The notes: generated by a model from the sequence alone, not told the origin. A stretch of DNA of 64,000 nucleotides from Methylococcales bacterium (GCA_026398895.1 JAPLRZ010000043.1:27718-91717), one strand, 5' to 3'; shown: positions 8,891 through 18,577, counted from the stretch's first letter. Made by a program: numbers and translations.

Positions 8891-10455
8891 ATTATTCTCT
8901 TAAACACCGCTTATTAGTTGCCCTATTGACAGCTTCCATGCTGATTTGGGGCATGACTGCCTATCTGAGCTATAAAGTCACGCGTGATGAAGTCGCCAAT
9001 TTATTTGATGCTGAATTAGCGCAATCGGCTAAAGTGCTACACGCTTTTGTGGAAAGTTTAGTGCGCGAAGGGGCGTTATCTAGTAATTGGAGCAAGGAAC
9101 AAGCTAATGGACTATTACACGCTTACGCCTTACGACATAAATTTAAAACTAAAAGTACCTTTGAATTATGGGCTGATGCGGGCGGCTTATTATTGAAATC
9201 AGAACGCTCTGATAACAATGGCGATATGCCGCTGTGGGCAGAATTTGACGACCTGTTACAAGCGGACAGTATAGGGCATAAATACGAACGAAAAATCGCC
9301 TTTCAATTATGGTCAAAAAAAGAGGGTTTATTACTACGATCAGAAAGCGCACCTAAATTCGCATTCTCGGCAGAAGCACAAGGATTTAGTGAAACCAATA
9401 TCGATGGTAATTTTTGGCACGTCTTCAGTATCACCGACTCCACAGGTGAATATGTCATTCATGTTGGGCAAAAAGAGCAAATTCGTTCTGAATTAACCGA
9501 TGAAATAGCCAATCAAATGGTTGCACAATTTTTAGTCGGTTTGCCATTTTTAGGGCTAGTGATCTGGTTTATTATTGGTCGCGCCTTAAAGCCATTTAAC
9601 CGCTTAGAAAAAGCTCTCGCTATTCGCGAAGCCAATTATCTTGAACCGCTACCGCTCAAACGATTGCCCAAAGAAATCATCCCGATGGTCAATGAAATTA
9701 ATAAGCTATTCGTCCAATTGGAACAGGCTTTTGAACATGAACGCCGCTTTACTGCCGATGCCTCACACGAATTAAGAACTCCGTTAGCAGGCTTATTGGC
9801 ACAAGCCCACGTTGCCCTCAAAACCACCGATGAAGAAGTGCGCAAACAAGCTCTATCACGCATTAAACAAGCGGTGAATAGAATGACCTATCTAGTGCAG
9901 CAATTACTGACTTTTTCGCGTATCGAATCCAATACCGAATTTTTGACCAAACAAAACACCATGATCAATCGTGAAGTGATACTGGTAATTACCGACTTAG
10001 AACCCGATGCACACAAAAAACAAATTACCATTGAACTTGTCGAAGAAAATCCTGTTCCCATCGTAGTAAACGCGCCCTTAGTGTCTATTTTAATTCGCAA
10101 TATTATTGACAACGCCATTAAATACACCCCTGTCAACGGCAATGTTTTAATCACCGTTACAGGACAAGATAGACGTTTAGAGCTATGTGTCGAAGACTCA
10201 GGGCCGGGTATCGCTCCCGACCAATATGAAAAATCCCTAGAACGTTTTCATCGTTGTGTAGATACCGCCAATAAAACCCAAGGCACGGGCTTAGGTTTTT
10301 CAATGGTACAACGCATAGCATCTATTCATAATGCTGATTTAATTTTAGGCGTATCCCAATTTGGCGGCTTAAAAGTAAAAGTTTCATTTCCCTTACCCAT
10401 GCGGTTGGTTGATAAAAAAAATGCAAAATTGCGTGGACTTTTTAAAATTAGATAA
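8887..10455 (+). CDS. sensor histidine kinase (QseC-like)
   Basis: 522 residues. First membrane helix about 10-28, a roughly 190-residue periplasmic sensor, second helix about 215-236 (FLVGLPFLGLVIWFIIG), a short HAMP-like linker, HisKA with the phosphoacceptor in ADASHELRTPLAG, and HATPase with N box NAIKYTP, G1 DSGPGIAP and G2 GTGLGFS. The F-box region reads ESLERFHRC, close to the usual IFERFYR. The periplasmic part contains two similar segments (FELWADAGGLLLKSE and FQLWSKKEGLLLRSE), an internal duplication. Confidence 0.92.
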   Translation: MNYSLKHRLLVALLTASMLIWGMTAYLSYKVTRDEVANLFDAELAQSAKVLHAFVESLVREGALSSNWSKEQANGLLHAYALRHKFKTKSTFELWADAGGLLLKSERSDNNGDMPLWAEFDDLLQADSIGHKYERKIAFQLWSKKEGLLLRSESAPKFAFSAEAQGFSETNIDGNFWHVFSITDSTGEYVIHVGQKEQIRSELTDEIANQMVAQFLVGLPFLGLVIWFIIGRALKPFNRLEKALAIREANYLEPLPLKRLPKEIIPMVNEINKLFVQLEQAFEHERRFTADASHELRTPLAGLLAQAHVALKTTDEEVRKQALSRIKQAVNRMTYLVQQLLTFSRIESNTEFLTKQNTMINREVILVITDLEPDAHKKQITIELVEENPVPIVVNAPLVSILIRNIIDNAIKYTPVNGNVLITVTGQDRRLELCVEDSGPGIAPDQYEKSLERFHRCVDTANKTQGTGLGFSMVQRIASIHNADLILGVSQFGGLKVKVSFPLPMRLVDKKNAKLRGLFKIR

Positions 10456-10501
10456 AGGGTGGGAGCAATCTGTTGTAATAATTGTTGCTCAGTCGATAAT
10501 T

Positions 10502-10856
<355 letters not shown>

Positions 10857-10888
10857 AAATTAAATTCTGTATGGACGTAGTTTATAAA

Positions 10889-11668
10889 TTATTGCCGCGA
10901 ACGAAACCAACCCAAACTCTCAGTAGTTGTGCCGACAGGTTTATATTCCGCACCCAGCCAGCCCGAATAATTTGATTGCTCAATCACGTTAAACAACTGT
11001 TGAAAATTTAGCTGTCCAGTGCTGGGTTGCCCACGATTTGGGCTATCAGCAAATTGAATATGCCCGATTTTAGCCGCGTGTTGCTCAATAAACTGCGCAG
11101 GGTTTTCGCCCATTCGACTAGCATGATAAATATCGTACTGCATAAACAGATTGGGATGTTTCAGTTCAGCCAATACTGCCAACATTTGTTCTCCACTGTG
11201 AATAATAAACGCGGGCATATCGTGAGTATTAATCGCTTCAAACACGATTTTAATGCCTAGCGGTGCGAAGGTATCAGCGGCAAGTCGCAAATTATCTTTA
11301 AAAGTTTGCATATAGTCAGCTAAACGCCTGTTATCAAAACACCGCCCTGCTAACACATTAATAGCTTCGGGTTTTAATAGCGTTGCATAATCTACCGCTT
11401 GCTGTAAGGAGTGGTGAAACTGTTCACGTTTTTCAGGCACACACGCCAAACCTTCGCCACCCTGCATTAAATCATCGGCGGCGACGTTGAATAATACCAG
11501 CTTTAAGCCATTGTTCTGCAACATAAGTTGTAAGGTTTCAATGCTTAGTTGGTAGGGGAATTGTATTTCTACCGCTTCAAAACCGTGTTGTTTAGCCGCT
11601 TCAAAACGGTCGATAAGCTCTACTTCGGTGAATAATAAACTTAAGTTAGCGGTAAATTTCAGCTTCAT
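10889..11668 (-). CDS. hyi: hydroxypyruvate isomerase
   Basis: 259 residues, the typical Hyi length, with an AP-endonuclease-2-like TIM barrel: MKLKFTANLSLLFTEVELIDRF at the start, GFEAVEIQFPY near 29, INVLAGR near 103, FEAINTHDMPAF near 142, MQYDIYHASRMGEN near 176, and GAEYKP near 239. The Glu, Asp, His and Glu residues in these strings fit the metal-binding and catalytic set. It interconverts hydroxypyruvate and tartronate semialdehyde. It overlaps the upstream reductase gene by 4 bases, so the two proteins are made together and act in sequence. Confidence 0.9.
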   Translation of the reverse strand: MKLKFTANLSLLFTEVELIDRFEAAKQHGFEAVEIQFPYQLSIETLQLMLQNNGLKLVLFNVAADDLMQGGEGLACVPEKREQFHHSLQQAVDYATLLKPEAINVLAGRCFDNRRLADYMQTFKDNLRLAADTFAPLGIKIVFEAINTHDMPAFIIHSGEQMLAVLAELKHPNLFMQYDIYHASRMGENPAQFIEQHAAKIGHIQFADSPNRGQPSTGQLNFQQLFNVIEQSNYSGWLGAEYKPVGTTTESLGWFRSRQ

Positions 11669-12543
11669 TTTTTAGTGTATAACTTAATCAGCGTCGCGGG
11701 GTCGTGTTCTAAATAACCATGACTACCATGCAACTGCATTAGCTGTGTGGCTAAGCCTGACATCGGAATGGATGTACCGAGTGTAGCGGCTAAATCGTTT
11801 GCCATCGTTAAATCTTTTAACAAGGTTTTAACCCGCCATTTAACAGGTTCAAAGGTTTCAGTTGCCATTTCAGGGGCGACGATTTGTAGGGGTTTAGAAT
11901 CTGCAAAACCACCTGCGAGTGCGGCAGGAATTTGTTCGGCATTCACGCCCGCACGCTGGGCCAAGGCTATCATTTCTGCAATCACCAACACATTACAGCT
12001 GACAATCATTTGATTACAGATTTTGGTCGCTTGCCCACAACCGACCGCGCCGACATGAGTGAGTTGTTGATATAACGGAGCTAACACTTCACGCGCTATG
12101 GCGATATGTTCATTATTACCTCCAGCCATAATCGCTAACGTGCCTTGCTCAGCACCCGATACACCACCCGATACAGGTGCATCTACCCAACCCATACCGT
12201 GTTGTTCATACAATAATCCCGCTAATTGGCGGGTGGTTTCAGGGTGAATACTGGATAAATCAATCACCAATTTATGCGCTGAACCGTGTAGTGCGATTTG
12301 TTCACGCACCACAGTTTCCACCGCCTGCGTATCAGTAAGACATAATAAAATGACATCGGAGACCCGCACCAAATCAGCAATAGACGCTTTGGCAATCGCG
12401 CCTGCTTCAACCACAGTGTGCAGTTTTTCAGAATTACGATTCCAAACATTGACGGTAAAACCTGCGTTTAATAAACGCAAGGTCATGGGTTGCCCCATTA
12501 AGCCAATACCTATAAAACCTAGGGTGTATTTTTTATGGTTCAT
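11665..12543 (-). CDS. glxR: 2-hydroxy-3-oxopropionate (tartronate semialdehyde) reductase family
   Basis: 292 residues. N-terminal Rossmann motif GFIGIGLMGQPMTLRL, substrate signature DAPVSGGVSGAEQGTLAIM near residue 120, and catalytic Lys in GCGQATKICNQM near 170: the 3-hydroxyisobutyrate dehydrogenase/GarR/GlxR superfamily. Coupling to hyi points to tartronate semialdehyde as the substrate, giving D-glycerate. By sequence alone it could be another beta-hydroxyacid dehydrogenase; the operon decides the call. First gene of a two-gene minus-strand unit. Confidence 0.87.
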   Translation of the reverse strand: MNHKKYTLGFIGIGLMGQPMTLRLLNAGFTVNVWNRNSEKLHTVVEAGAIAKASIADLVRVSDVILLCLTDTQAVETVVREQIALHGSAHKLVIDLSSIHPETTRQLAGLLYEQHGMGWVDAPVSGGVSGAEQGTLAIMAGGNNEHIAIAREVLAPLYQQLTHVGAVGCGQATKICNQMIVSCNVLVIAEMIALAQRAGVNAEQIPAALAGGFADSKPLQIVAPEMATETFEPVKWRVKTLLKDLTMANDLAATLGTSIPMSGLATQLMQLHGSHGYLEHDPATLIKLYTKK

Positions 12544-12580
12544 GTCGTGTACTCTTTAAAAAATGCCTAATAACACCAAA

Positions 12581-14269
12581 TCAAGTTTTAAAAAATTGGC
12601 TTTGATTTCTGCCTTTTTGTTTTGCCTGATACATGGCTTGGTCGGCGTGACGAATTAAACCATCACCATCTGATGGGTCAAGCGGATAGATGGTAATGCC
12701 AATGCTAGGGCTGACTTTGAGTATCTTACCGTCAGTCACAATAGGTTCATTCACTAAAGCACACAAGCGTTCTAAAGGTGCGTCTAACTCTTCGACTTTT
12801 TGTAATTCCAATAAAATGACGAATTCGTCACCGCCTAATCTTGCTACCGTTTCGTGTTCTCGAACGCAGGTCAGTAAGCGTTTTGCGATGTCAACGAGCA
12901 GATAATCACCCATATCATGTCCATAATTATCATTGACGGCTTTAAATCCATCCAAGTCAATAAACAGCACGGCTAACATACTGGGGGTTCGATGACTTCT
13001 GGCAATGGCGAGTGTTAGACGTTCTTCTAATAAAGCACGGTTGGGTAGCCCTGTGAGCATGTCATGATTGGCTTGCCACGCAAGATGTTGGGTTCTTTCG
13101 GCAACTTTTTGTTCTAATTGTTCGTTTAGTGTCTGTAAATCGGTGTTGATTTGCTTTTTCTCTTGCCACATTTTTTCAAGGGTGTTGCACATCTCATTGA
13201 ATGAAGCGGCGAGTTTGCCTATTTCATCATGCCCATAATTAGGCATTCGCTTGGATAAATCTAGGGTATTGGCAATGTCTGCGGCTATTTCGGTTAGAGT
13301 TTGAATAGGCTTGCTTAAGCGTTGGCTAATAATATAAATAATAAAAAAAGCCAAGCAGACGATGACACCCGCTAGTTGCAGAATATCGATAACTATATCT
13401 TTAATAGGTGCGTAAATTTGTTGTTTTTCTATCAATGAAACCCATTGCCAAGCATTGGTCAAAGGGGTGTCGGGATTTTTCTCTAGGATTTCGACAAAAA
13501 ATATTTTTTGGTCAATGGTTACTTCATAATGCAGATCTTCTTCGACTCCAAGGTATCGACTAAGAAAATTGCAATACCATGATTCTTTTTGCATGGCATT
13601 AACAACGGCGATGTTATTTATTAACGGTAAATGCTCATCTTGATGGACAGCAATACCCGCCTGATTAAATAACATTAAATGTCTCAATATCGTGTTGCCA
13701 GCTAAAAATGAAGTCACAGCTTGCCAAGGATAGGTAATAATAAGATAACCAATGATTTGCTGGTTATTAAAACTGGCGGTGATAGGTTGCCAAAAAGCAA
13801 TAATCGTCGAGCCATCAATAGGGCTACTATATTTATCAATAAATGGGCTGTTGCTGGTTTGCATCTGGGTAAACCAGACACTTAAATCCAGTGTTTTTTC
13901 TATCGGATAATCGGCTGTTACTAATGTGCCTTTGCTAGATAGAGCATAGAGATGACCTTTTAATTGATATTGTTGTTTGACTTGTTCAAGTCGCTCGGTG
14001 ATGCGTTGATCTATATCATCACTGAGCAAATCATCCATACTGTTTAAAGTAGCCCACGCTTTAACATTAGTGAGGGTATGAAATAATTCTGACTCTAGTT
14101 GGGTGCGATCACTTAAAGTGGCTTGATGTAACTGAGCAATATTGGAATGTACTTGCTGAGTGGACAGTTTAAAAAATAGCAGGGTAAAAACCGCGCTAAG
14201 CAGTAGCAGAAAAATTGCACTGTAACTCCACAGTAAACGGTGAAATATTGAGGTAAAGTTAGTTTTCAT
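12581..14269 (-). CDS. membrane diguanylate cyclase with periplasmic sensor and HAMP
   Basis: 562 residues. Helix 1 about 13-33, a periplasmic Cache-like sensor about 35-295, helix 2 about 297-318, HAMP (SKPIQTLTEIAADIANTLDL) about 320-370, a coiled coil, then GGDEF at about 400-560. The active site is intact: ARLGGDEFVILLE. I see no RxxD inhibitory site directly upstream (the region reads RLLTCVREHETVARLGG). It makes cyclic di-GMP in response to a periplasmic signal. The start overlaps the stop of the PstS-like gene by 4 bases, so the three-gene set 15722-12581 is an operon. Confidence 0.93.
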   Translation of the reverse strand: MKTNFTSIFHRLLWSYSAIFLLLLSAVFTLLFFKLSTQQVHSNIAQLHQATLSDRTQLESELFHTLTNVKAWATLNSMDDLLSDDIDQRITERLEQVKQQYQLKGHLYALSSKGTLVTADYPIEKTLDLSVWFTQMQTSNSPFIDKYSSPIDGSTIIAFWQPITASFNNQQIIGYLIITYPWQAVTSFLAGNTILRHLMLFNQAGIAVHQDEHLPLINNIAVVNAMQKESWYCNFLSRYLGVEEDLHYEVTIDQKIFFVEILEKNPDTPLTNAWQWVSLIEKQQIYAPIKDIVIDILQLAGVIVCLAFFIIYIISQRLSKPIQTLTEIAADIANTLDLSKRMPNYGHDEIGKLAASFNEMCNTLEKMWQEKKQINTDLQTLNEQLEQKVAERTQHLAWQANHDMLTGLPNRALLEERLTLAIARSHRTPSMLAVLFIDLDGFKAVNDNYGHDMGDYLLVDIAKRLLTCVREHETVARLGGDEFVILLELQKVEELDAPLERLCALVNEPIVTDGKILKVSPSIGITIYPLDPSDGDGLIRHADQAMYQAKQKGRNQSQFFKT

Positions 14270-14694
14270 TTTAACTCCATTAACACCTTAATCTGACTGT
14301 TATTAGGTAAGCCTTCGATATAAGCGATAGCTCCGGGTACATTTTTAACAAAGGCAATAACCGCTTGGGTGGATTCCTGAATAACGGGTAGAGTCGTGCC
14401 TTGGTAGTGCATTTTTTCTAAATGTAAGGCATATTTTTTAGTTTCTATACCAAGCACTTGTTGCTCAAAACGACTGCGTATTTGAGTATTTGACGGACGA
14501 TTCACTACGATGATGGGCGAGCTGTCAGACCATTGCCGATTGTGTAATAAATAAATGTCTTTAATTTCGTCAAGGCTTAAATGGTTTATTGTTACCGAAG
14601 CGTTGGCAATAATAACCATAGAATTTCCAGTAGCTAGGGCAACATCACTGAGTAAGCTCATAATAACCAGTATGAGTAGCGTATGATTTTTCAT
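14266..14694 (-). CDS. small periplasmic PstS-like binding protein
   Basis: 142 residues: signal peptide 1-21 (ending ALA), then a single half-length type 2 periplasmic-binding domain (MVIIANASVTINHLSLDEIKDIYL; NRPSNTQIRSRFEQQVL; VPGAIAYIEG). These are short relatives of the phosphate-binding protein PstS. No ABC permease genes are near; instead it sits between a porin-like gene and a diguanylate cyclase with a periplasmic sensor. I infer that it presents a ligand to that sensor. It overlaps both neighbours. Confidence 0.82.
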   Translation of the reverse strand: MKNHTLLILVIMSLLSDVALATGNSMVIIANASVTINHLSLDEIKDIYLLHNRQWSDSSPIIVVNRPSNTQIRSRFEQQVLGIETKKYALHLEKMHYQGTTLPVIQESTQAVIAFVKNVPGAIAYIEGLPNNSQIKVLMELK

Positions 14695-15722
14695 TAGAAC
14701 ATCACCCCAAATGAACCATAAACGCCTTCATTAAGATTGGTCGTTGCTCCTTTAACGAATAAATATTCTAATTTCCAGACTAAGGCAGCATTCGGTCGAT
14801 AATTTACAGCAAACACCGCGTTTTGTTGCGAGCTTTTTGCGTCACGCGCAGTAAATGTTTCACCACGTCCTATCAAAGACCAATCATCAATAACAGGCAC
14901 AGTCAGTTGTAGATAACCGCCCCATTCATCATTACGCTGGCGAATTTTTGGGTTGCCGACAATTCGATTATAAGAAGCCTGCATTTCCAGCGCAAAGCTA
15001 TCAAAATCGTAACGTCCATCCCAACTAAATAGGTTTTGGTGTTCATGACGATTAATTACCTCAGAATGTTGCATGGAAAAACCAACGCGCCAGTCTAAGT
15101 CACGCGCATAAACCAATTGCAATCCGCTGACATTTTTATAACGATAAGGACTTGATGCTAGCGTTTTAGGCAGTAATTCCTCGCTAGGCTGATAATAAAG
15201 TATTACTGAGGGTAATAAACTATGGTGTTCAGCCACATAATTTAATGAGCCACCTGAGGTGAATTCTGAAAAATTAAGGTAGGTTGTTAACGGTCGAATG
15301 GTAGTTGCTACTAATGGGGCTGCATGAATTAAATTCCATTCGCCCACAGGAGTCAACATTTTGCCAGCTCTTAAAAACACTGAATCAGTAAAATAACTGT
15401 CGTTATAGAGTCGCTCTAAAACAAATTGCCCCGCACCTGATGACAATACACCCGCCCCTTCAAGCCATAAGGTTTGGTTGGCATATTCACCTTCAAAAAA
15501 TGGATTAATATAGCGATTAACGCGACCATGAATAAAAATAGAAAAATCATTCACGGTAAAATTTGCCGCCCGTTGATGGGGTAAGTTCAGTTCAGTCGTT
15601 GCATAACCGCTGATATTCCATGAACCACTATTATAACCATGACCTAACACATAATCATCGGCATAAATAATAGGGCTTTGCACTAAAAAAATGAGAAGAA
15701 TTAGGCGGTAAATAGGCTTCAT
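14694..15722 (-). CDS. outer-membrane porin-like beta-barrel protein
   Basis: About 342 residues from the ATG at 15722 (MKPIYRLILLIFLVQSPIIYA, a signal peptide). The frame is open to a TTG at 15818 and another ATG at 15776, but these add residues ahead of the signal peptide and none has a clear Shine-Dalgarno. The mature part alternates aromatic and polar residues (SGYATTELNLP, FEGEYANQTLWLEG, WGGYLQLTVPV) and ends with an aromatic residue (YGSFGVMF), as outer-membrane barrels do. Probably about 16 strands. Its stop overlaps the PstS-like start by 1 base. Specificity unknown. Confidence 0.75.
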   Translation of the reverse strand: MKPIYRLILLIFLVQSPIIYADDYVLGHGYNSGSWNISGYATTELNLPHQRAANFTVNDFSIFIHGRVNRYINPFFEGEYANQTLWLEGAGVLSSGAGQFVLERLYNDSYFTDSVFLRAGKMLTPVGEWNLIHAAPLVATTIRPLTTYLNFSEFTSGGSLNYVAEHHSLLPSVILYYQPSEELLPKTLASSPYRYKNVSGLQLVYARDLDWRVGFSMQHSEVINRHEHQNLFSWDGRYDFDSFALEMQASYNRIVGNPKIRQRNDEWGGYLQLTVPVIDDWSLIGRGETFTARDAKSSQQNAVFAVNYRPNAALVWKLEYLFVKGATTNLNEGVYGSFGVMF

Positions 15723-15920
15723 TAATGAAAATATCTTAGTAAGATAGAGGTATATTTTATATGTCGGATGTTTCATTATAACGTATCGCTTTTTTGTGAG
15801 GCTTATTTCTATAGCCAATTCAGACCATGCTCCTCATACCAAAAAACCAACTTGCTGATTATTAACCGCTATGTCATCATTGCGGAATTTTTCATTCCTA
15901 TTACTTAAGAGATAACTATT

Positions 15921-17087
15921 ATGGCGGGTCGTAACCATCTTTATATTCCAGGTCCTACTAACGTACCGAACGAAATTTTAAATGCGATGCACATTCCAAT
16001 GGAAGATCATCGCTCACCTGACTTTCCAAAATTATTAACGCCATTGTTAGAAGATTTGAAAAAAATCTTTAGAACTGAAACAGGACAAGCGTTTATTTTT
16101 CCCGCCACTGGCACAGCAGGTTGGGAAGTGGCATTGACTAACGTCTTGAATCAAGGCGATAAAGTATTGATTTATCGTTTTGGACAGTTTAGCCATTTGT
16201 GGGCTGAAATGGGCAAACGCTTAGGTTTTGATGTAGAAATTCATCAAGAAACATGGGGCAAAGGCATTCCCTTAGATAAACTAGAAGCGCGTTTAAAAGA
16301 AGATACTAATCACGAAATTAAAGCCGTATTAGCCACACACAATGAAACCGCAACAGGTGTAACGTCTGATATTGCGGGTGTGCGTAAAGCATTAGACGCG
16401 GCAAATCACCCTGCATTTTTATTTGTTGATGGTGTGAGTTCCATTGCCAGTATCGATTTTCGACTGGACGAATGGGGCATTGATGCAGCGATTAGCGGTT
16501 CACAAAAAGGTTTTATGATGCCCGCAGGTGGCGCATTTTTAGCATTTAGTGCGAAAGCTTTGGCGGCTGTGCAAACGTCAAATTATCCACGTTGCTTTTT
16601 AGATTTAAAAGATCAAATCACCAATAATGCGGCTGGTTATACGCCTTATACACCTTCATTACCGATTTTATACGGCTTGCGTAAAGCCTTAGATATGTTA
16701 TTGGAAGAAGGTTTAGAAAACGTCTATGCCCGTCATCACCGTTTAGCCGAAGGCACACGCCTTGCCGTTGCTGCATGGGGTTTAAAAACCTGCGCTCAGG
16801 AAGGTTTTGCGTCTGATACCGTGACAGCGGTTATGGTTCCCGAAGATAAAGATGCCCGTCATGTTATCAGCACAGCATTTAGCAAATACAATATTTCTCT
16901 GGGCGGTGGTTTATCTGAACTAGCAGGTAAAGCATTCCGTATTGGACACGTTGGTGATTTGAACGATGTATCCCTGTTAGGCGCGATTGCAGGTACAGAA
17001 ATGGCGTTACTGGATAACGGCTTTGATATTAAAGCAGGTAGCGGCGTTGCGGCGGCGATTGAGTATTATCGTTCTACTGCGAAGTAA
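15921..17087 (+). CDS. sgaA: serine-glyoxylate aminotransferase
   Basis: 388 residues, class V aminotransferase. MAGRNHLYIPGPTNVP at the start is the serine-glyoxylate aminotransferase signature; ATGTAGWEVAL is near residue 63, FVDGVSSIASIDF near 168, and the PLP lysine in SGSQKGFMMPAG near 195. It transfers the amino group of serine to glyoxylate, giving hydroxypyruvate and glycine, a serine-cycle step. A run of about 100 bases upstream has no other gene. hprA follows after one small gene, matching the usual sga-hpr pairing of methylotrophs. Confidence 0.95.
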   Translation: MAGRNHLYIPGPTNVPNEILNAMHIPMEDHRSPDFPKLLTPLLEDLKKIFRTETGQAFIFPATGTAGWEVALTNVLNQGDKVLIYRFGQFSHLWAEMGKRLGFDVEIHQETWGKGIPLDKLEARLKEDTNHEIKAVLATHNETATGVTSDIAGVRKALDAANHPAFLFVDGVSSIASIDFRLDEWGIDAAISGSQKGFMMPAGGAFLAFSAKALAAVQTSNYPRCFLDLKDQITNNAAGYTPYTPSLPILYGLRKALDMLLEEGLENVYARHHRLAEGTRLAVAAWGLKTCAQEGFASDTVTAVMVPEDKDARHVISTAFSKYNISLGGGLSELAGKAFRIGHVGDLNDVSLLGAIAGTEMALLDNGFDIKAGSGVAAAIEYYRSTAK

Positions 17088-17139
17088 TTTTTGTAGGACG
17101 CAATCGCTTGCGTATTGCGCCGCAATGAAGACAAACATA

Positions 17140-17176
17140 AGGCGGATTAAGCACTATCGCTAATCCGCCTTACGAA
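17140..17176. repeat. hairpin repeat between sgaA and the small gene
   Basis: AAGGCGGATTA pairs with TAATCCGCCTT across an 11-base loop. There is no T run on either side, so it is more likely a dispersed palindromic repeat than a strong terminator, although it could slow transcription. Confidence 0.6.
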
Positions 17177-17194
17177 TTAATTAAAGGTGACTTT

Positions 17195-17539
17195 ATGGCA
17201 ATAGAAAACGTAAGAGCAGTATATTTCCCTTATTGTATTGAAAAACAGGAAGATGGCTCATGGCTTATTTTGAATCGCAACTACAAACCAGTTGGATTTA
17301 ACACCTCTGAGCATATTATTTATTCGGATTATCCTGTTTCTGTGAAGCTAAAAGGACTTGGAAAAGAAACTTTAAAAAAACTTTCATGGAACGATAAGGA
17401 AGAGTTAGGTAACAGGATATATTTATATAACGATGGATGTATTCCGACAAGTAGTCCACAAGCTATGTCAGCGTATCTTAAAAAAATAGAAGTTTTATTA
17501 AAACTGGAAACCAAAATTCCATCCACACATTCAATTTAA
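17195..17539 (+). CDS. small protein of unknown function inside the sga-hpr region
   Basis: 114 residues, no signal peptide or membrane segment. Sequence features: RAVYFPYCIEKQEDGSW, NRNYKPVGFNT, and a Lys-rich C-terminus. A Shine-Dalgarno (AAAGGTGA) precedes the ATG at good spacing and the stop is 6 bases before the hprA start, so it is probably cotranscribed with hprA. Codon use is more A/T-rich than its neighbours, suggesting later arrival. I do not recognise the family and propose no function. Confidence 0.7.
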   Translation: MAIENVRAVYFPYCIEKQEDGSWLILNRNYKPVGFNTSEHIIYSDYPVSVKLKGLGKETLKKLSWNDKEELGNRIYLYNDGCIPTSSPQAMSAYLKKIEVLLKLETKIPSTHSI

Positions 17540-17545
17540 AATTCT

Positions 17546-18520
17546 ATGAGCAAACCCAAAATTATCGTTACCCGTCATTGGCCTGATGAAGTCGAAAACC
17601 AATTAAAAGTACTTTACGATGTGCAACTCAATGAAACCGATGTGCCGTTGACTGCCGATGAACTGAAACACGCCCTGCAAACTGCCGATGCCGTTTTAAC
17701 CACTGTGACCGATGCAGTCACTGCCGATGTGCTAAATGTTGAAAACAAACGCGCAAAAATCATCGGGCAGTTTGGCGTGGGCTATAACAATATCGATATT
17801 CAAGCGGCTAAAGCACAAGGCTTGACCGTCACTAACACTCCACACGTTTTAACCGACTGCACCGCCGATATTGCCATGCTATTGTTATTAATGTCAGCGC
17901 GGCGAGCTTCTGAAGGCGAACGCTTAATTTACAATAAACAATGGACAGGCTGGACTCCAACGCAACTGGTCGGACAAAAAGTCACGGGTAAAACCTTGGG
18001 CTTAATCGGTTTTGGACGTATCGCGCAAGCAATGGCAAAAAAAGCTCATCATGGTTTTGATATGAATATTTTGTTTTATGTGCCGTCTTCCGTGCCAGAA
18101 CAAGCCATTATTGATGATTTACAAGCCACACGCTGTGCCAGTATTGAAGAGCTATTAGGGCAATCAGATTTTGTGTCTTTGCATTGTCCAGGTGGTGCAG
18201 CGACCAAGCATTTAATCAATGAAGAGCGATTAAAACTCATGCATCCAACGGCGCATTTAATCAACACGGCTCGCGGTGATGTAGTGGATAGCAACGCCTT
18301 GATTAACGCTTTAAAAATGGGTTGGATTGCAGGAGCGGGTTTGGATGTTTATGAAGGTGAACCCAATCTTAATCCAGAATTTTTGACTTTGAATAATGTG
18401 ACATTATTGCCACATTTAGGTAGTGCCAGCCATGAAACGCGAATAGCAATGGGCAATCGCGTACTAGCAAATATAGCCGCGTTTTTTGCGGGTAGCGAAC
18501 CCAACGATAGAGTAGTTTAA
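17546..18520 (+). CDS. hprA: D-glycerate dehydrogenase / hydroxypyruvate reductase
   Basis: 324 residues, D-isomer-specific 2-hydroxyacid dehydrogenase. NAD-binding motif GLIGFGRIAQAMAKKA near residue 152; catalytic Arg in NTARGDVVD near 243, Glu in AGLDVYEGEP near 270, and His in LLPHLGSAS near 292. It reduces hydroxypyruvate to D-glycerate, the step after serine-glyoxylate aminotransferase. The substrate assignment rests on the sgaA context plus family resemblance; glyoxylate may be a second substrate. Confidence 0.93.
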   Translation: MSKPKIIVTRHWPDEVENQLKVLYDVQLNETDVPLTADELKHALQTADAVLTTVTDAVTADVLNVENKRAKIIGQFGVGYNNIDIQAAKAQGLTVTNTPHVLTDCTADIAMLLLLMSARRASEGERLIYNKQWTGWTPTQLVGQKVTGKTLGLIGFGRIAQAMAKKAHHGFDMNILFYVPSSVPEQAIIDDLQATRCASIEELLGQSDFVSLHCPGGAATKHLINEERLKLMHPTAHLINTARGDVVDSNALINALKMGWIAGAGLDVYEGEPNLNPEFLTLNNVTLLPHLGSASHETRIAMGNRVLANIAAFFAGSEPNDRVV

Positions 18521-18526
18521 TTCTAC

Positions 18527-18566
18527 CAAGTTGTTGCTTTGCTGATTATACAAAGCAACACTCTTG
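18527..18566. terminator. bidirectional hairpin between hprA and the glutaredoxin-like gene
   Basis: Stem GTTGCTTTG (18533-18541) with CAAAGCAAC (18551-18559), extended by CAAG/CTTG outside a small bulge. It lies between two convergent genes. The T run is short, so termination strength is uncertain. Confidence 0.55.
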
Positions 18567-18577
18567 GAAAGAGTATT

